From: Janthinobacterium sp. 17J80-10
Lineage (GTDB): Bacteria; Pseudomonadota; Gammaproteobacteria; Burkholderiales; Burkholderiaceae_D
Assembly: GCF_004114795.1 (NCBI RefSeq)
Contig: NZ_CP035311.1
Location: forward strand, 2,356,001-2,420,000
Reading direction: 5' to 3'
Length of the DNA stretch: 64,000 nt
In this document: piece after piece, positions 25,306 through 35,813 of the stretch
Numbering within the stretch: the stretch's first letter is position 1
How the letters are laid out: every line of letters starts with the position of its first letter
Notes under the pieces: model-generated
The model's input: the letters and a program-made list of their open reading frames with translations, nothing else
Told to the model about the DNA's origin: nothing
The model's database searches: none
Translations under genes and position numbers: made by a program

Positions 25306-26021
25306 TCGTATTCGCCTGGCAAGTCATTCCTGGCACGCCGCTGATCGCAGCGGGCAACCGCGACGAATTTTACGACCGTCCTGCCACGCCGGCAGACTGG
25401 TGGCAGGATCACCCGCATGTCTATGCCGGGCGCGACTTGAAAGGCGGCGGCACGTGGATGGGCGTCACGCGTGACGGCCGCTTTGCCGCCATCACCAATA
25501 TTCGCGCCCCCTCTGAAACCAGGGCGGACGCGCCGAGCCGCGGCAGGCTTGTGGCCGACTATCTGTCCGGCAGCGCCAGCGCTGCGCACTATATCGGGCA
25601 GATCGGCGCCGGTGCCGAACGGTACAATGGCTTCAACCTGCTGGTTGGCGACCGCGACCAGCTGATCTGGTATTCCAACCGCGCCGTTGATGACGAGCGC
25701 AATGGCAAGCCGCTTGCACCGGGTGTCTATGGCTTGTCGAATGCCGGGCTGGACGCTTCCTGGCCCAAGGTGGTGCGCACCAAGGCGCAATTTTCCAGCT
25801 TGCTGTGCCAGTGCGCACCCGAAGAAGCCTTTTTTGAAATGCTGTCCGATACCACCCGGGCCTCCGACTGCCGCCTGCCCAAGACCGGGGTCAGCATCGA
25901 ACTGGAACGCATGCTGTCAGCGGTCTACATCGAATCCGCCGATTACGGCACCCGTTCCTCGACGGTAGTCAAGCTGGCGGCAAACGACGAGCCACTGTTG
26001 TACGAGCGGCTGCTCAAGTAA
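25296..26021 (+). CDS. NRDE (TANGO2-like) family protein
   Basis: This 241-residue protein begins MCLIVFAWQVIPGTPLIAAGNRDEFYDRP, containing the NRDE motif and the N-terminal Cys2 typical of the TANGO2/NRDE family. Further family features are WMGVTRDGRFAAITNIR and GVYGLSNAGLD. Its biochemical role is unsettled; eukaryotic members have been linked to haem or lipid handling. The start overlaps the DUF4936 gene by ten bases, so the two are co-translated. Confidence 0.9.
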   Translation: MCLIVFAWQVIPGTPLIAAGNRDEFYDRPATPADWWQDHPHVYAGRDLKGGGTWMGVTRDGRFAAITNIRAPSETRADAPSRGRLVADYLSGSASAAHYIGQIGAGAERYNGFNLLVGDRDQLIWYSNRAVDDERNGKPLAPGVYGLSNAGLDASWPKVVRTKAQFSSLLCQCAPEEAFFEMLSDTTRASDCRLPKTGVSIELERMLSAVYIESADYGTRSSTVVKLAANDEPLLYERLLK

Positions 26022-26028
26022 TCCTGGT

Positions 26029-26051
26029 CGGCGGCGCGCATCTGGCCGCCG
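26029..26051. terminator. Weak hairpin between convergent genes
   Basis: CGGCGGC and GCCGCCG form a 7-bp stem with a nine-base loop in the 35-base gap between the NRDE gene and the convergent acetyltransferase gene. There is no U-run on either strand (TGTTCTC follows rightward), so it is only a weak terminator candidate. Confidence 0.3.
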
Positions 26052-26056
26052 TGTTC

Positions 26057-26503
26057 TCAACCCAGCCGGCAACGCATGTGGATGTGGGGAATATCGGCAT
26101 CGTCGAACTCCTCACCCTCCCCCTTGAAACCGTAGCGCGCATAAAAGCCTTGCGCGTGGGTTTGTGCATTCAATCGTGACTCCGCGTCGCCGCGCCGCCG
26201 CGATGCCTGCATCAGGGCAGCCAGAATGGCCGCGCCAATGCCCTGGCCCCGCGCACCGCGTAAGACTGCCATGCGGCCGATGTGACCGTCCGGCAGCAGG
26301 CGTCCCGTGCCGACCGCCTGTCCTGCGGAATCGCGGGCAATCGCATGCAACGCAACGGCATCCATCTCATCCCATTCAAGCGCGACCGGCACCAGTTGCT
26401 CACCGATGAAGACTTCGCTGCGCACGATACGCGCTGCACTGCCGAGCATCTCCCAGTCGCCGAGCTCGATGCGAATGTCGCTGCCTGAAAGCTTATCGGC
26501 CAT
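26057..26503 (-). CDS. GNAT-family N-acetyltransferase
   Basis: This 148-residue protein is a GNAT acetyltransferase. The acetyl-CoA loop RGARGQGIGAAILAAL (about 91-106) fits the Q/RxxGxG/A motif, and AVGTGRLLPDGHIGRMAVL is the preceding strand pair; AQGFYARYGFKGEGEEF closes the fold as in ElaA-like members. The substrate is unknown. I chose the ATG at 26503, preceded by GGATAGGATGC; a longer start overlaps the thioesterase gene. It is 13 bases after that gene. Confidence 0.85.
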   Translation of the reverse strand: MADKLSGSDIRIELGDWEMLGSAARIVRSEVFIGEQLVPVALEWDEMDAVALHAIARDSAGQAVGTGRLLPDGHIGRMAVLRGARGQGIGAAILAALMQASRRRGDAESRLNAQTHAQGFYARYGFKGEGEEFDDADIPHIHMRCRLG

Positions 26504-26516
26504 GCATCCTATCCTT

Positions 26517-26936
26517 TCAGGTACGGCTGAGCCGCTTCGCCGCATCACTGCGCTTCAGGTACTTGAAGGTGCCCATCGCCTTGGCTACCAGTTTGTCGCC
26601 ATTCCAGACCTCGCCTTCGCAAAAGCACATGGTGGTGGAGCGATGCAAAGTCTTGCCCTTGGCAATAATGCGGTTGCCAGGCGTGCCGCCCGCCTGCAGG
26701 AAGCTGGTCTTCATTTCCACCGTGACGCTGGCATGTACTTCCGGATTTTGTGAACGTCCGGCCATCGCCATCGCCACATCGAGCAGGGTCATGGTGAGTC
26801 CGCCGTGAGTGACATGCCAGCTGTTCATGTGACGCTCTTCAAGGGTCAGGCCAACTTGCGCCTCACCGTTGCCCATGCCAAGAAATTCCACCCCCAGGTC
26901 GTCGAGAAACGGGATGGCTACTGGAAACTGCTGCAT
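26517..26936 (-). CDS. PaaI-like hotdog-fold thioesterase
   Basis: This 139-residue protein is a hotdog-fold acyl-CoA thioesterase of the PaaI group. The core helix motif HVTHGGLTMTLLDVAMAMAG carries the HGG-type segment and the conserved Asp, followed by TVEMKTSFLQ. It has no signal peptide. It is divergent from purT and forms a two-gene leftward unit with the acetyltransferase. The acyl substrate cannot be told from sequence. Confidence 0.85.
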   Translation of the reverse strand: MQQFPVAIPFLDDLGVEFLGMGNGEAQVGLTLEERHMNSWHVTHGGLTMTLLDVAMAMAGRSQNPEVHASVTVEMKTSFLQAGGTPGNRIIAKGKTLHRSTTMCFCEGEVWNGDKLVAKAMGTFKYLKRSDAAKRLSRT

Positions 26937-27316
26937 GCATTTACCTTTCTAAACGGGTCACGATGGCGCCAGGGCGCGCCGGGCTATTTCGGTCGCACAT
27001 TGTCCTGCATTTCCGCTGGTTTTGCTGCTCGTGGCTTGCTCATGCCGCCAACGCGGGGATTGTAACCAATTACCGTCACAGTCCCTCTGCAGCTTTCAGC
27101 CAAATTTATTCTACAACGGCGCAACGCCCGGCCTTTGGTACAACTGCCTATAACTATTGGTTACAAATCGCCCAACCCCGCGCATCGACTGCCGTCATGG
27201 TTCGCCCCTCGTGAACAAGCGCATGAAATATATGCAGGTTTGGCTGTCCAAAGTGCCGCAGATTTGATAATGTTTCATTGTCCGTATTGCAAATATCAAC
27301 TTCATATCCAGCTCCC
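26937..27316. promoter_or_regulatory. 380-base divergent intergenic region with an 11-bp inverted repeat
   Basis: This gap separates the thioesterase gene and purT. I see no gene or RNA in it. It holds TTGTAACCAAT at 27060-27070 and its exact reverse complement ATTGGTTACAA at 27156-27166, and a near copy TTTGGTACAA at about 27134-27143 (one base shorter). The spacing (about 96 bases between centres) would suit two operator sites on similar faces of the helix. No consensus promoter is obvious. Regulatory function is inference. Confidence 0.45.
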
Positions 27317-28531
27317 ATGACCTTGCAGCGCCGCCTTGGTACGCCACTGTCCCCTTCAGCCTTCAAAGTCATGCTGCTCGGCGCCGGCGAACTCGGCAAG
27401 GAAGTCGTCATTGCATTGCAGAGGCTTGGGGTCGAGGTCATTGCGGTCGACCGTTATGCGAACGCACCGGGGCACCAGGTGGCGCATCGCGCGCACGTCA
27501 TCGACATGACCGATGGCGCCGCGCTCACCGCCCTGATCGAGCGTGAGCAACCGCACATGGTTGTGCCGGAAATCGAGGCGATCGCGACCCCTGCTCTGCT
27601 CGAACTCGAAAAAGCCGGCAAGACGACCGTGATCCCGACAGCTCGCGCAGCCTGGCTGACCATGAACCGCGAAGGTATCCGGCGCCTGGCTGCCGAGGAA
27701 CTTGGCTTGCCGACATCGCCGTACCGCTTCGCCGACAGCCTGGAAGAATTGCAAGTCGCCTGCACCGACATCGGATTTCCGTGTGTAATCAAACCCGTCA
27801 TGTCTTCTTCCGGCAAGGGGCAGTCCAGGATCGACAGCACAGCGGAAGTCGAGGCAGCCTGGAAGTACGCCGCTGCGGGTGGCCGCGTCGATGCCGGCCG
27901 CGTGATCGTCGAAGGCTTCATCGACTTCGACTATGAAATCACCCAACTGACCGTGCGTTCGCTCGATGGCAACGGCAATCCTGCCACCGGTTTCTGCGAA
28001 CCGATCGGGCACCTGCAGGTGCACGGCGACTACGTCGAATCCTGGCAGCCGCACCCGATGGCACCGCTGGCGCTGCAACGTGCCCGCGAAATCGCCAAAG
28101 CCGTCACCGACAACCTGGGTGGTCTCGGCGTATTCGGCGTGGAGCTGTTCGTCAAGGGCGACATGGTCTGGTTTTCGGAAGTCAGCCCGCGCCCGCACGA
28201 CACCGGCATGGTCACCATGGCCAGCCAGCGCCAGAGCGAATTCGAACTGCATGCCAAAGCCATCCTGGGCCTGCCGGTCGACACCAGTTTGGCAAATCCC
28301 GCCGCCTCGGCGGTAATCTACGGCCAGCTTGAAGCGGCTGGAATCGCTTTCGAGGGCGTGGCTGAAGCGCTGGCACTGCCCGGTGTCGATATCCGCCTGT
28401 TCGGCAAGCCGCAATCCTTCGCCCGCCGCCGCATGGGCGTTGCCCTGGCCAGCGCGGGCGATATCGAAAGCGCGCGCATCATTGCCCGCCAGGCAGCGCA
28501 ATGCGTCAAGCCTGTGCCGGCACAGGCATGA
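27317..28531 (+). CDS. purT: Formate-dependent GAR transformylase PurT
   Basis: This 404-residue ATP-grasp enzyme makes formylglycinamide ribonucleotide from GAR, formate and ATP in purine synthesis. Family features are [42 protein letters not shown] (ATP-binding loop) and [16 protein letters not shown] chose the ATG at 27317 ([15 protein letters not shown]), close to known PurT starts; an upstream in-frame ATG adds 13 residues. It overlaps the following c-di-GMP gene by four bases (ATGA). Confidence 0.96.
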   Translation: MTLQRRLGTPLSPSAFKVMLLGAGELGKEVVIALQRLGVEVIAVDRYANAPGHQVAHRAHVIDMTDGAALTALIEREQPHMVVPEIEAIATPALLELEKAGKTTVIPTARAAWLTMNREGIRRLAAEELGLPTSPYRFADSLEELQVACTDIGFPCVIKPVMSSSGKGQSRIDSTAEVEAAWKYAAAGGRVDAGRVIVEGFIDFDYEITQLTVRSLDGNGNPATGFCEPIGHLQVHGDYVESWQPHPMAPLALQRAREIAKAVTDNLGGLGVFGVELFVKGDMVWFSEVSPRPHDTGMVTMASQRQSEFELHAKAILGLPVDTSLANPAASAVIYGQLEAAGIAFEGVAEALALPGVDIRLFGKPQSFARRRMGVALASAGDIESARIIARQAAQCVKPVPAQA

Positions 28532-30750
28532 AACTGCGACTGCTGCGCCCCGACGGCACCCTCAGTATCAACGAGGTGTTCCGGCTATCGTCGCTGTTCC
28601 TGTACATTATCCTGCTGGCGCATGCAGCCGGCGCCAGTGCTGCGCAGCGGCTGGTATTTTCCGACGCCACTGTCGTGGCGCTCGGGATTGTGCTGCTATT
28701 GTTCCTGACGGCGCTCTGGCGCTTTATCTGGCCGCAGGTAATGGCCTATGACCCGCGCCGCATCCTGTTCGAAATGGCCGTGGCCATGCTTGCCTTTTCG
28801 GTGCTGGCGCTGCAGCGCACGCTACCGTCCATCAATTTATCCTGGCTGATCGCACTGGCCGGCGTATTCCTCCTGCCGCTGGAAGCCGGTGCGGCTCTTG
28901 CTTCGGCGATTGCCATCGTCACCCTCCAGTTCCTTTTACGGGTCAAGCTCGACATCAGCCTGAGCGACTGGATGCCGCACCTGTATGCAACGCTGTTTGT
29001 CAGCCTGCTGTCGCGCTTGCTCGGACGTGCGCTCAAGCAAAATGCCCTGGCGCTGGAAAAAGCGCATCTCGACCAGCGGCGCTTCGACGCCGTGGCCCGT
29101 GCCACGCGGCACGGCCTGATGATCGTCGATCCGAAGTACATGGTCACCTATGTCAATCCGGCGATCCGTGAAATTATCGGCTTCAGCGACCAGGAGCTAT
29201 ATCAGATGACCTTGCGGGACTCCCTCCATCCCGACGACGACCTGAAGGGACGCGACAAGCTGCGATATCTGCGCCATACACCGCGCAGCACCATCTTTTC
29301 GCGCCACCGCACACGCCATAAAGATGGGCACTGGGTCTGGGTCGAGGTGTGCGGCTACAACCTGCTCCATGACCCTGCCATCAAGGGCCTGGTATTCAGC
29401 ATCGAGGACATCAGCGAACGCAAGGAGTATGAACTGCGCCTGGAGCAGCAAGCCTTGCATGACCCGTTGACGGGATTGCCCAACCGCCGCCACGTGCTCA
29501 AGAAGCTCACGGGCGCCATCGACGCATTCCGCGAAAAGCAGAGCCGCCTGGCAGTCTTCGTGTGCAATCTGGATTTTTTCAAGAGCCTCAACGATATCCA
29601 TGGCCATGAATTCGGCGACAAGTGCCTGCTCGAACTTGCCCGGCGCATCGCTGCGGAACTGGCTCCGGCAGATTTCCTCGCCCGCCTCGGCGGCAATGAA
29701 TTCGTCGTGCTAGCAGATTCCACTCCACAGGAAGCGACTGTCAAAGCCGAGGCGCTGCTGGCCGCCGTAGCGCGGCAAATGGTGCTCGACAACGTGGTCG
29801 TCAAGCTCCAGGCCAGCATCGGCATTGCTTTCCTGCATGCCGGACATGGCAATCCCTCCGACCTTCTGAGGGATGCCGATGCCGCGATGTACCAGGCCAA
29901 GGAATGCGGCCGCAATCGCGTGGAAGTCTTCGATGCAGAGCTACAGAATCTGCGCACCCGGTCTGCGCAACTGGAAGCTGCGCTGCACTTCGCCCTTGAA
30001 CGCGACGAACTGTCGCTCTCCTACCAGCCCAAGGTGGCGCTGGCCGACAGCACCATTCGCGGCTTTGAATTGCTGCTGCGCTGGAACAATCCGCAACATG
30101 GCGAGATCGCCCCGCATGAATTCATTCCCATCGCCGAGGCTTCCGGCCTGATCGTGCCCGTCGGACTCTGGGCACTCGAACAAGCCTGCCGGCAGGCGGC
30201 ATCATGGCGGCAGCAACCCGAAACCGAGGGGATTACGATTGCGGTCAATGTTTCGATGCGCCAGTTGCTGCAGTCATCCTTCCCCGCGGAAGTTGCCGCC
30301 ATTCTTGAACGCACTGGCGCGTTGCCTGCGGCGATAGAACTGGAGATAACGGAATCATCCGCGATGGCCAACCCGCTGCAGACGGTGGAAACCCTCACGA
30401 TGCTGAAATCGATGGGATTCCGCCTGGCGCTGGATGACTTCGGCACGGGTTATTCGTCGCTGGCTTACCTGCAAAAACTGCCGCTGGATGTCCTGAAGAT
30501 CGACAAGGCCTTCATCCACGCGCTCGCAAAGAACCCTGGCGATGCGGAAATCGTGCGCCTGATCCTGGCCCTGGCAGCCGCCCTGAAGCTCGACACTGTG
30601 GCAGAAGGCGTTGAAACCGCCGAGCAGGCCAATCTGCTTGAAATCATGGGATGCAACATGGGCCAGGGCTATGCGTTTTCCCGCTCGGTCAGCGCGCAGG
30701 AAGCCGAACGACTGCTGCGCCCGGCGCAATCCATCGCCCTGGCGTTCTAG
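28528..30750 (+). CDS. Membrane PAS-GGDEF-EAL protein, probable c-di-GMP phosphodiesterase
   Basis: This 740-residue protein has five or so membrane helices (about 20-166), a PAS domain (about 183-300), a GGDEF domain (about 305-470) and an EAL domain (about 485-735). In GGDEF both metal-ligand Asp positions appear to be Asn: [11 protein letters not shown] (Asn347) and GGNEF (Asn390), so cyclase activity is doubtful. The EAL part looks intact: ELLLRW with its Glu, [32 protein letters not shown] and EGVET. It likely degrades c-di-GMP. The ATG overlaps the purT stop by four bases; its TAG overlaps the next convergent gene. Confidence 0.88.
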   Translation: MKLRLLRPDGTLSINEVFRLSSLFLYIILLAHAAGASAAQRLVFSDATVVALGIVLLLFLTALWRFIWPQVMAYDPRRILFEMAVAMLAFSVLALQRTLPSINLSWLIALAGVFLLPLEAGAALASAIAIVTLQFLLRVKLDISLSDWMPHLYATLFVSLLSRLLGRALKQNALALEKAHLDQRRFDAVARATRHGLMIVDPKYMVTYVNPAIREIIGFSDQELYQMTLRDSLHPDDDLKGRDKLRYLRHTPRSTIFSRHRTRHKDGHWVWVEVCGYNLLHDPAIKGLVFSIEDISERKEYELRLEQQALHDPLTGLPNRRHVLKKLTGAIDAFREKQSRLAVFVCNLDFFKSLNDIHGHEFGDKCLLELARRIAAELAPADFLARLGGNEFVVLADSTPQEATVKAEALLAAVARQMVLDNVVVKLQASIGIAFLHAGHGNPSDLLRDADAAMYQAKECGRNRVEVFDAELQNLRTRSAQLEAALHFALERDELSLSYQPKVALADSTIRGFELLLRWNNPQHGEIAPHEFIPIAEASGLIVPVGLWALEQACRQAASWRQQPETEGITIAVNVSMRQLLQSSFPAEVAAILERTGALPAAIELEITESSAMANPLQTVETLTMLKSMGFRLALDDFGTGYSSLAYLQKLPLDVLKIDKAFIHALAKNPGDAEIVRLILALAAALKLDTVAEGVETAEQANLLEIMGCNMGQGYAFSRSVSAQEAERLLRPAQSIALAF

Positions 30751-33179
30751 GGCGCCAGCCTCAACGTACCCATCTGTCCCTGCTCGACCGTTGCACGTCC
30801 GGTTTGCATGGGCAGATATTCAACGCCTGCCCACTGCGTGGCGAGGTTGCGGTACAACGGCGAGAACACATTGCCCGATTGGCCGGTAGAGTGCATGAAC
30901 CGGGATTTCTCGAGATCACCCAGGTCGAACAAGGTGCGCAGGCCGGCGGCGTGGCGATTGAGAAAGGGCTCGGCCTCGTTGCCCGGATTATTGCGGCCGA
31001 CATTGATGCTGAAGGTATCGCCGGCACTCGGCACTTCGACATTGAAGAGACGGTTCAGGGTTGCCACCGTACCAAATGGGCGGTGTTCCGAACGCGCCGC
31101 ATGCGCCTCTCCCCAGCGCCATGCGAGTGCATTGCGGCCATACCGGTTTTCCAGATCATCGAGGGCGGCTTCCAGCGCGCGCGGCAACAACGCACTGCAG
31201 GCATCTACCGGCGCTATCGCCCCCTGCCCGGCGCCGGCACACCAGCGTCCCTGCCCGTCCTTGTCGCGCATGACATTCAGCATGGCCTGATGAAAATTGC
31301 GATACTGCCAGTACTCGCTGAAAAGTCCCGCGCCAAGTTCATCGGCGAATATGAGGCGGGAGAGCTCGCGCAGCCAGGCAGTGGCAATCAGCGGCTCGGG
31401 CCGGCCTGCCGCCATCTCGCCATCCCAGCGCGAGAGCATGTCGATTGCCTTGCGGGCGCGCTCGCTGGACGGCGTGGTTTTCCGCAGGCGCGGCAGCAAC
31501 TCGCGCACTGCCGGCGACAATGCATCCTTCTGCATCGCGGCAAAGGTATCCAGGCTATGCTTTGGGGAAGCGGCAAGCAGTTCTTCGATACGCCCGGCGC
31601 GATAAGGCAGAGTCCATTCGCTGGTGATGAACCAGGGATAGTCGGCCCCGACAATCTTCTGGTTTGCGGTGACGATCCGCCCGGCGGCCGGATTGTCCTG
31701 ACGCGGCAAGGCATCGAAAGGTATAAAGCCATTCCAGTCGTAACGGCTATCCCAGCCCGGCGCCGGCGCCAGCCCGCGCAGGTCGTTTTCGCGCTTGCGC
31801 AATGGCACCCGCCCGGGGGCGATCATGCCGATGTTGCCATCGATATCGGCCACCACCATGCTCTGCTGCGGCGCATGCCATTCCCGCGATGCCTCGACGA
31901 ATTCCGTCCAGCTGCGCGCGCGGTTGTAGCGCAGGCCAGCCTGCAGCGTCATGTCATCTGGCCGCAGCGCAGTCCAGGCAAATGCCACCGCATACTGTCC
32001 CGCATCGAGCGGCGCCTTTTCCAGTGCCGCCAGGGCGCCGCTGACAATCGGGCCATGACGGCTTTCCCGTACCGCCATCTGGATGTCGGGCTGCCCCTTG
32101 ACCTTGATGATTTCCATTCGCCGTTGAAAGTCGGCCCACCCGCCGGGTACCTGATACTGCCCCGGGTTGTCGGGGCGTATGCGTTCGATGTACAGGTCCT
32201 GGACGTCCGGCGCAGTATTGGTAAAGCCCCAGGCAATCCGGTCGTTGCGTCCGAGCACGACTGCTGGTATGCCTGGCAAGGTGGCGCCGATAACATTCAG
32301 GCCGGGAGCAGAAAGATGCGCCAGGTACCACAGCGATGGCGCCGAAAGGCCAAGGTGCGGGTCATTGGCCAGCAAGGGCTTGCCGCTGACGGTATGCTTG
32401 CCAGCGAGCACCCAATTATTGGAGCCCATGCCCTCGACATACGATGGCGGGGCGATTTGCGCCAGGCGCGCCAATTGCTGGCCGATGCCGGCAAACTGGC
32501 GATAGAACGCCGTGTAATCCCGGGTCGCCAGCGGTGCTTCGCCCGGATAAGGCGCCAGGAATTCATTGATTTGCGCCAGGGTGAGGCGTTGCGCCAGGCG
32601 CATGCGCAGCAATTCCTGCGTCCAGTTGGCACCGAGATCCCAGGCCATCATGGTTTGCCAGGCAATCGAGTCGGCCGGCTCCCAAGGTTCGGGGGCTGCA
32701 GTCCCGGTGAGGACAAATTCCGGCGGCAAGGGCCCGCTGCGATTGGCGACAAAGGCATTGATGCCACTTGCATAGGCTTGCAGCGCGGCGCGCGTATCCG
32801 GCGCCAGGCGCCCCAGGATCAGCTGGGCGTTGCGGCGTATCCCCAGCGTGCGCAGGAAACGGTCGGTCGGCACAGCCTTTGGCCCGAGAATTTCCGCCAT
32901 GCGCCCGGCAGCGATGCGGCGGTTCATCTCCAGTTGCCACAAGCGGTCCTGCGCATGCGCGAATCCGAGCGCAAAATATGCGTCGGCGGACGATTGCGCG
33001 TAGATATGCGGCACCCCGGCAGCATCGCGCACGATATCCACCGGTGCGGCAAGGCCCGGCATCTGCAAAACCCCGGTAACTTGGGGCTGGCTTGCGGAAC
33101 GATACCAGAGCAGCCCGGCAACCAGCAGCAAGGCGGTCGACAGCAGGCTGAACCCGAACCATTTCACAATTTTACGCAT
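30747..33179 (-). CDS. Penicillin acylase family (Ntn-hydrolase) protein
   Basis: This 810-residue precursor has an N-terminal signal or anchor (WFGFSLLSTALLLVAGLLW, about 7-25) and is expected to be exported and self-cleaved. The A-chain region has DIVRDAAGVPHIYAQS and LGFAHAQDRLWQLEMNRR. Cleavage would fall before Ser253 in GMGSNNWVLAG, making Ser253 the nucleophile; ANDPHLGL follows at about 271-278. Members include beta-lactam and acyl-homoserine-lactone acylases; the substrate here is unknown. Its stop codon overlaps that of the facing EAL gene within CTAG. Confidence 0.92.
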   Translation of the reverse strand: MRKIVKWFGFSLLSTALLLVAGLLWYRSASQPQVTGVLQMPGLAAPVDIVRDAAGVPHIYAQSSADAYFALGFAHAQDRLWQLEMNRRIAAGRMAEILGPKAVPTDRFLRTLGIRRNAQLILGRLAPDTRAALQAYASGINAFVANRSGPLPPEFVLTGTAAPEPWEPADSIAWQTMMAWDLGANWTQELLRMRLAQRLTLAQINEFLAPYPGEAPLATRDYTAFYRQFAGIGQQLARLAQIAPPSYVEGMGSNNWVLAGKHTVSGKPLLANDPHLGLSAPSLWYLAHLSAPGLNVIGATLPGIPAVVLGRNDRIAWGFTNTAPDVQDLYIERIRPDNPGQYQVPGGWADFQRRMEIIKVKGQPDIQMAVRESRHGPIVSGALAALEKAPLDAGQYAVAFAWTALRPDDMTLQAGLRYNRARSWTEFVEASREWHAPQQSMVVADIDGNIGMIAPGRVPLRKRENDLRGLAPAPGWDSRYDWNGFIPFDALPRQDNPAAGRIVTANQKIVGADYPWFITSEWTLPYRAGRIEELLAASPKHSLDTFAAMQKDALSPAVRELLPRLRKTTPSSERARKAIDMLSRWDGEMAAGRPEPLIATAWLRELSRLIFADELGAGLFSEYWQYRNFHQAMLNVMRDKDGQGRWCAGAGQGAIAPVDACSALLPRALEAALDDLENRYGRNALAWRWGEAHAARSEHRPFGTVATLNRLFNVEVPSAGDTFSINVGRNNPGNEAEPFLNRHAAGLRTLFDLGDLEKSRFMHSTGQSGNVFSPLYRNLATQWAGVEYLPMQTGRATVEQGQMGTLRLAP

Positions 33180-33330
33180 CCATCCTCCGCCTTTGCAGCC
33201 GCCGAAATTTTCAACATTGCGAGATTAGCACAGGCCCGTGCGGGCCATTCGCAGCCTGCATTCCTGCCCCAAATGGTCTATAGTCATGGCAATGTCGTCC
33301 ATAACAATGGTAAAAGCTGAAAGTTACCCC

Positions 33331-34947
33331 ATGAAATTCGATGTTGCCATTATCGGCAGCGGCCTGGCAGGCCTGTCGGTCGCCCTGCACCTGGCAAAAA
33401 CGCACAAGGTTGTCGTCATTTCCAAATTGTCGCTGCTCGACGGCGCCAGCAACTGGGCGCAAGGCGGCATTGCTGCAGTGCTCGATTCCGGCGACAGCCA
33501 CGAACAGCATATTGCCGACACCCTGGTAGCCGGGGCCGGGCTGTGCGACGAAGGCGCCACCCGTTTCATCGTCGAGCATGGCCGTGAAGCCATCGAATGG
33601 CTGATCGAACAGGGTGTCCCGTTCACCCGCGACGCCGAGGCGGAACTGGGGTTCCACCTGACTCGCGAAGGCGGCCACAGCCAGCGCCGCATCATTCATG
33701 CTGCCGACGCCACCGGTCACGCCGTGCAGGTGACGCTGGAACAGAAAGTCCGCAACCACCCCAATATCACCCTGCTGGAAAACCATTTCGCCATCGACCT
33801 GGTCACCTCCGACAAGCTGACGAAGCGCGGCAGCGCCGGCAGCGGGGGTGCGCCCACGTGCCTGGGCGTGTACGTGCAGGACACCGCCAGCGGCAAGGTA
33901 CTGACAATCGCCGCCAGCCAGACCGTGCTGGCCACCGGCGGCGCCGGCAAGGTCTATCTCTACACGACCAATCCTGACACTGCCACCGGCGACGGCATTG
34001 CCATGGCATGGCGTGCCGGTTGCCGCGTCTCCAACATGGAGTTCATCCAGTTCCACCCGACCTGCCTGTACCACCCCTATGCAAAATCCTTCCTGATTAG
34101 CGAAGCGGTTCGCGGCGAAGGCGGCCTCCTGCGCCTGCCGCGGGAAGATGGCGCCGAGGCCGGCAAGCGCTTCATGCCGGAGCATGACGAACGCGCCGAA
34201 CTGGCGCCACGCGATATCGTGGCGCGTGCAATCGACTTTGAAATGAAAAAACGCGGCCTCGATCATGTCGATCTCGACATTACGCACCAGAGCCCGGAAT
34301 TCCTGCAAGAGCACTTCCCCACGATCTATGCACGCTGCCTGGAGCTGGGCATCGATATCACCAAGCAGCCGATCCCGGTGGTGCCGGCGGTACACTTCAC
34401 CTGCGGCGGCGTGGTGACCGATCTGGCCGGCCGCACGGACGTCAAGGGACTTTACGCCGTCGGCGAAACGGCTTGCACAGGCCTGCATGGCGCCAACCGC
34501 CTGGCCAGCAATTCGCTGCTCGAATGCGTCGTGCTGGGCCGCGCTGCAGCCACCCATATCGAACAACAACCCAAGCCGGCGGCAGTCGCCCTGCCGGACT
34601 GGGATGAAAGCCGTGTCACCAATGCCGATGAAGAAGTGGTCATCACACAAAACTGGGATGAATTGCGCCGGTCAATGTGGAATTATGTCGGCATTGTGCG
34701 CACCACCAAGCGCATGGAGCGGGCCGAGCACCGCATCCGCATGCTGAAAGAAGAGATCGATGAGTATTACGCCAATTTCCGCATCACGCCGGACCTGCTG
34801 GAGTTGCGCAACCTGGTCGACGTCGCTTCGCTGATCGTCCAGAGCGCCCTGTCGCGCCGGGAAAGCCGCGGCCTGCATTTCAGCCGTGATTACCCCGACA
34901 CCCTACCCAAAGCACTTCCAACGGTGCTGACACCGAAGCGGCGTTAG
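33331..34947 (+). CDS. nadB: L-aspartate oxidase NadB
   Basis: This 538-residue FAD enzyme oxidises L-aspartate to iminoaspartate, the first step of de novo NAD synthesis. It has the FAD motif [16 protein letters not shown] (about 4-19), [12 protein letters not shown], the substrate region [25 protein letters not shown] and [10 protein letters not shown], and [15 protein letters not shown] near the C-terminal third. I chose the ATG at 33331 over three upstream in-frame starts because the family begins near here. It faces nadC, and the two stop codons overlap in TTAG. Confidence 0.96.
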   Translation: MKFDVAIIGSGLAGLSVALHLAKTHKVVVISKLSLLDGASNWAQGGIAAVLDSGDSHEQHIADTLVAGAGLCDEGATRFIVEHGREAIEWLIEQGVPFTRDAEAELGFHLTREGGHSQRRIIHAADATGHAVQVTLEQKVRNHPNITLLENHFAIDLVTSDKLTKRGSAGSGGAPTCLGVYVQDTASGKVLTIAASQTVLATGGAGKVYLYTTNPDTATGDGIAMAWRAGCRVSNMEFIQFHPTCLYHPYAKSFLISEAVRGEGGLLRLPREDGAEAGKRFMPEHDERAELAPRDIVARAIDFEMKKRGLDHVDLDITHQSPEFLQEHFPTIYARCLELGIDITKQPIPVVPAVHFTCGGVVTDLAGRTDVKGLYAVGETACTGLHGANRLASNSLLECVVLGRAAATHIEQQPKPAAVALPDWDESRVTNADEEVVITQNWDELRRSMWNYVGIVRTTKRMERAEHRIRMLKEEIDEYYANFRITPDLLELRNLVDVASLIVQSALSRRESRGLHFSRDYPDTLPKALPTVLTPKRR

Positions 34948-35813
34948 TTGCCAATGATCCGCAGCGAATAATCGGTCGCCTTGACATCCTTGGTCAGGCT
35001 GCCGATCGAAATCCGGTCGACACCGGTCTCGGCAATCGCGCGCACGCTGTCCATGTTGACCCCGCCGGACGCTTCCAGCACGGCGCGGCCGGCATTGACT
35101 TTTACTGCTTCGCGCATCGCCTCGGGCGTGAAATTATCCAGCAGGATGGAGACGGCACCCGCTGCCAGCGCCTGCTCCATCTCGGCCAGGTTCTCGACTT
35201 CAATCTGGATCGACACACCGGCTTTCAAGGCAAGTGCCGCCTGCATTGCAGCGCTGACACCCCCGGCCGCGGCGATGTGGTTTTCCTTGATCAGTATGCC
35301 GTCGTACAAGGCCATGCGCTGGTTCTTGCCGCCGCCCACGCGCACCGCGTATTTCTGCGCCAGGCGCAAGCCCGGCAGCGTCTTGCGGGTATCGAGAATG
35401 GCAGCACGGGTGCCGGCAATCACGTCCACATAGCGCCGCGTGGCGCTGGCCACGCCGGACAGCAGCTGCAGGAAGTTCAGCGCAGGCCGCTCGGCCGTCA
35501 GCAACGCGCGTGCCGGCGCCGCGATGCTGCAAACAACGCTGTCGGCTGCCATCAAGTCGCCTTCGGCATATTTCCAGTCAATTTCGATGCGGGCATCGAG
35601 TTCTTTCATCACGCCCTCGAACCAGGGCGCGCCGCCAAGCACTGCCGCTTCACGCACGATTACCTGCGCCTTGACCCATTCCTGCGCCGGCACCAGCTTG
35701 CCGGTGACGTCGCCGCTGCCCACATCCTCGGTGATGGCGGCAATGATATTGGCCTCGAATGCCGCCTTCAGCAGCGGATCGAAAGGGGCAAAGGGATTCT
35801 TGAGCGTACTCAT
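34944..35813 (-). CDS. nadC: Nicotinate-nucleotide pyrophosphorylase NadC
   Basis: This 289-residue enzyme converts quinolinate and PRPP to nicotinate mononucleotide. Family motifs include [20 protein letters not shown]-like [52 protein letters not shown] and LEASGGVN. It overlaps nadA by four bases (ATGA), so quinolinate formation and use are co-expressed. Its stop overlaps that of nadB. Confidence 0.97.
   Translation of the reverse strand: MSTLKNPFAPFDPLLKAAFEANIIAAITEDVGSGDVTGKLVPAQEWVKAQVIVREAAVLGGAPWFEGVMKELDARIEIDWKYAEGDLMAADSVVCSIAAPARALLTAERPALNFLQLLSGVASATRRYVDVIAGTRAAILDTRKTLPGLRLAQKYAVRVGGGKNQRMALYDGILIKENHIAAAGGVSAAMQAALALKAGVSIQIEVENLAEMEQALAAGAVSILLDNFTPEAMREAVKVNAGRAVLEASGGVNMDSVRAIAETGVDRISIGSLTKDVKATDYSLRIIGN

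Noticed and set aside
30651-33320. An 889-codon rightward open frame opposite the penicillin acylase gene
   Set aside because: It is the antisense shadow of a well-supported family gene in GC-rich DNA; its translation is rich in Arg, Gln, His and Gly with no domain and no ribosome binding site.
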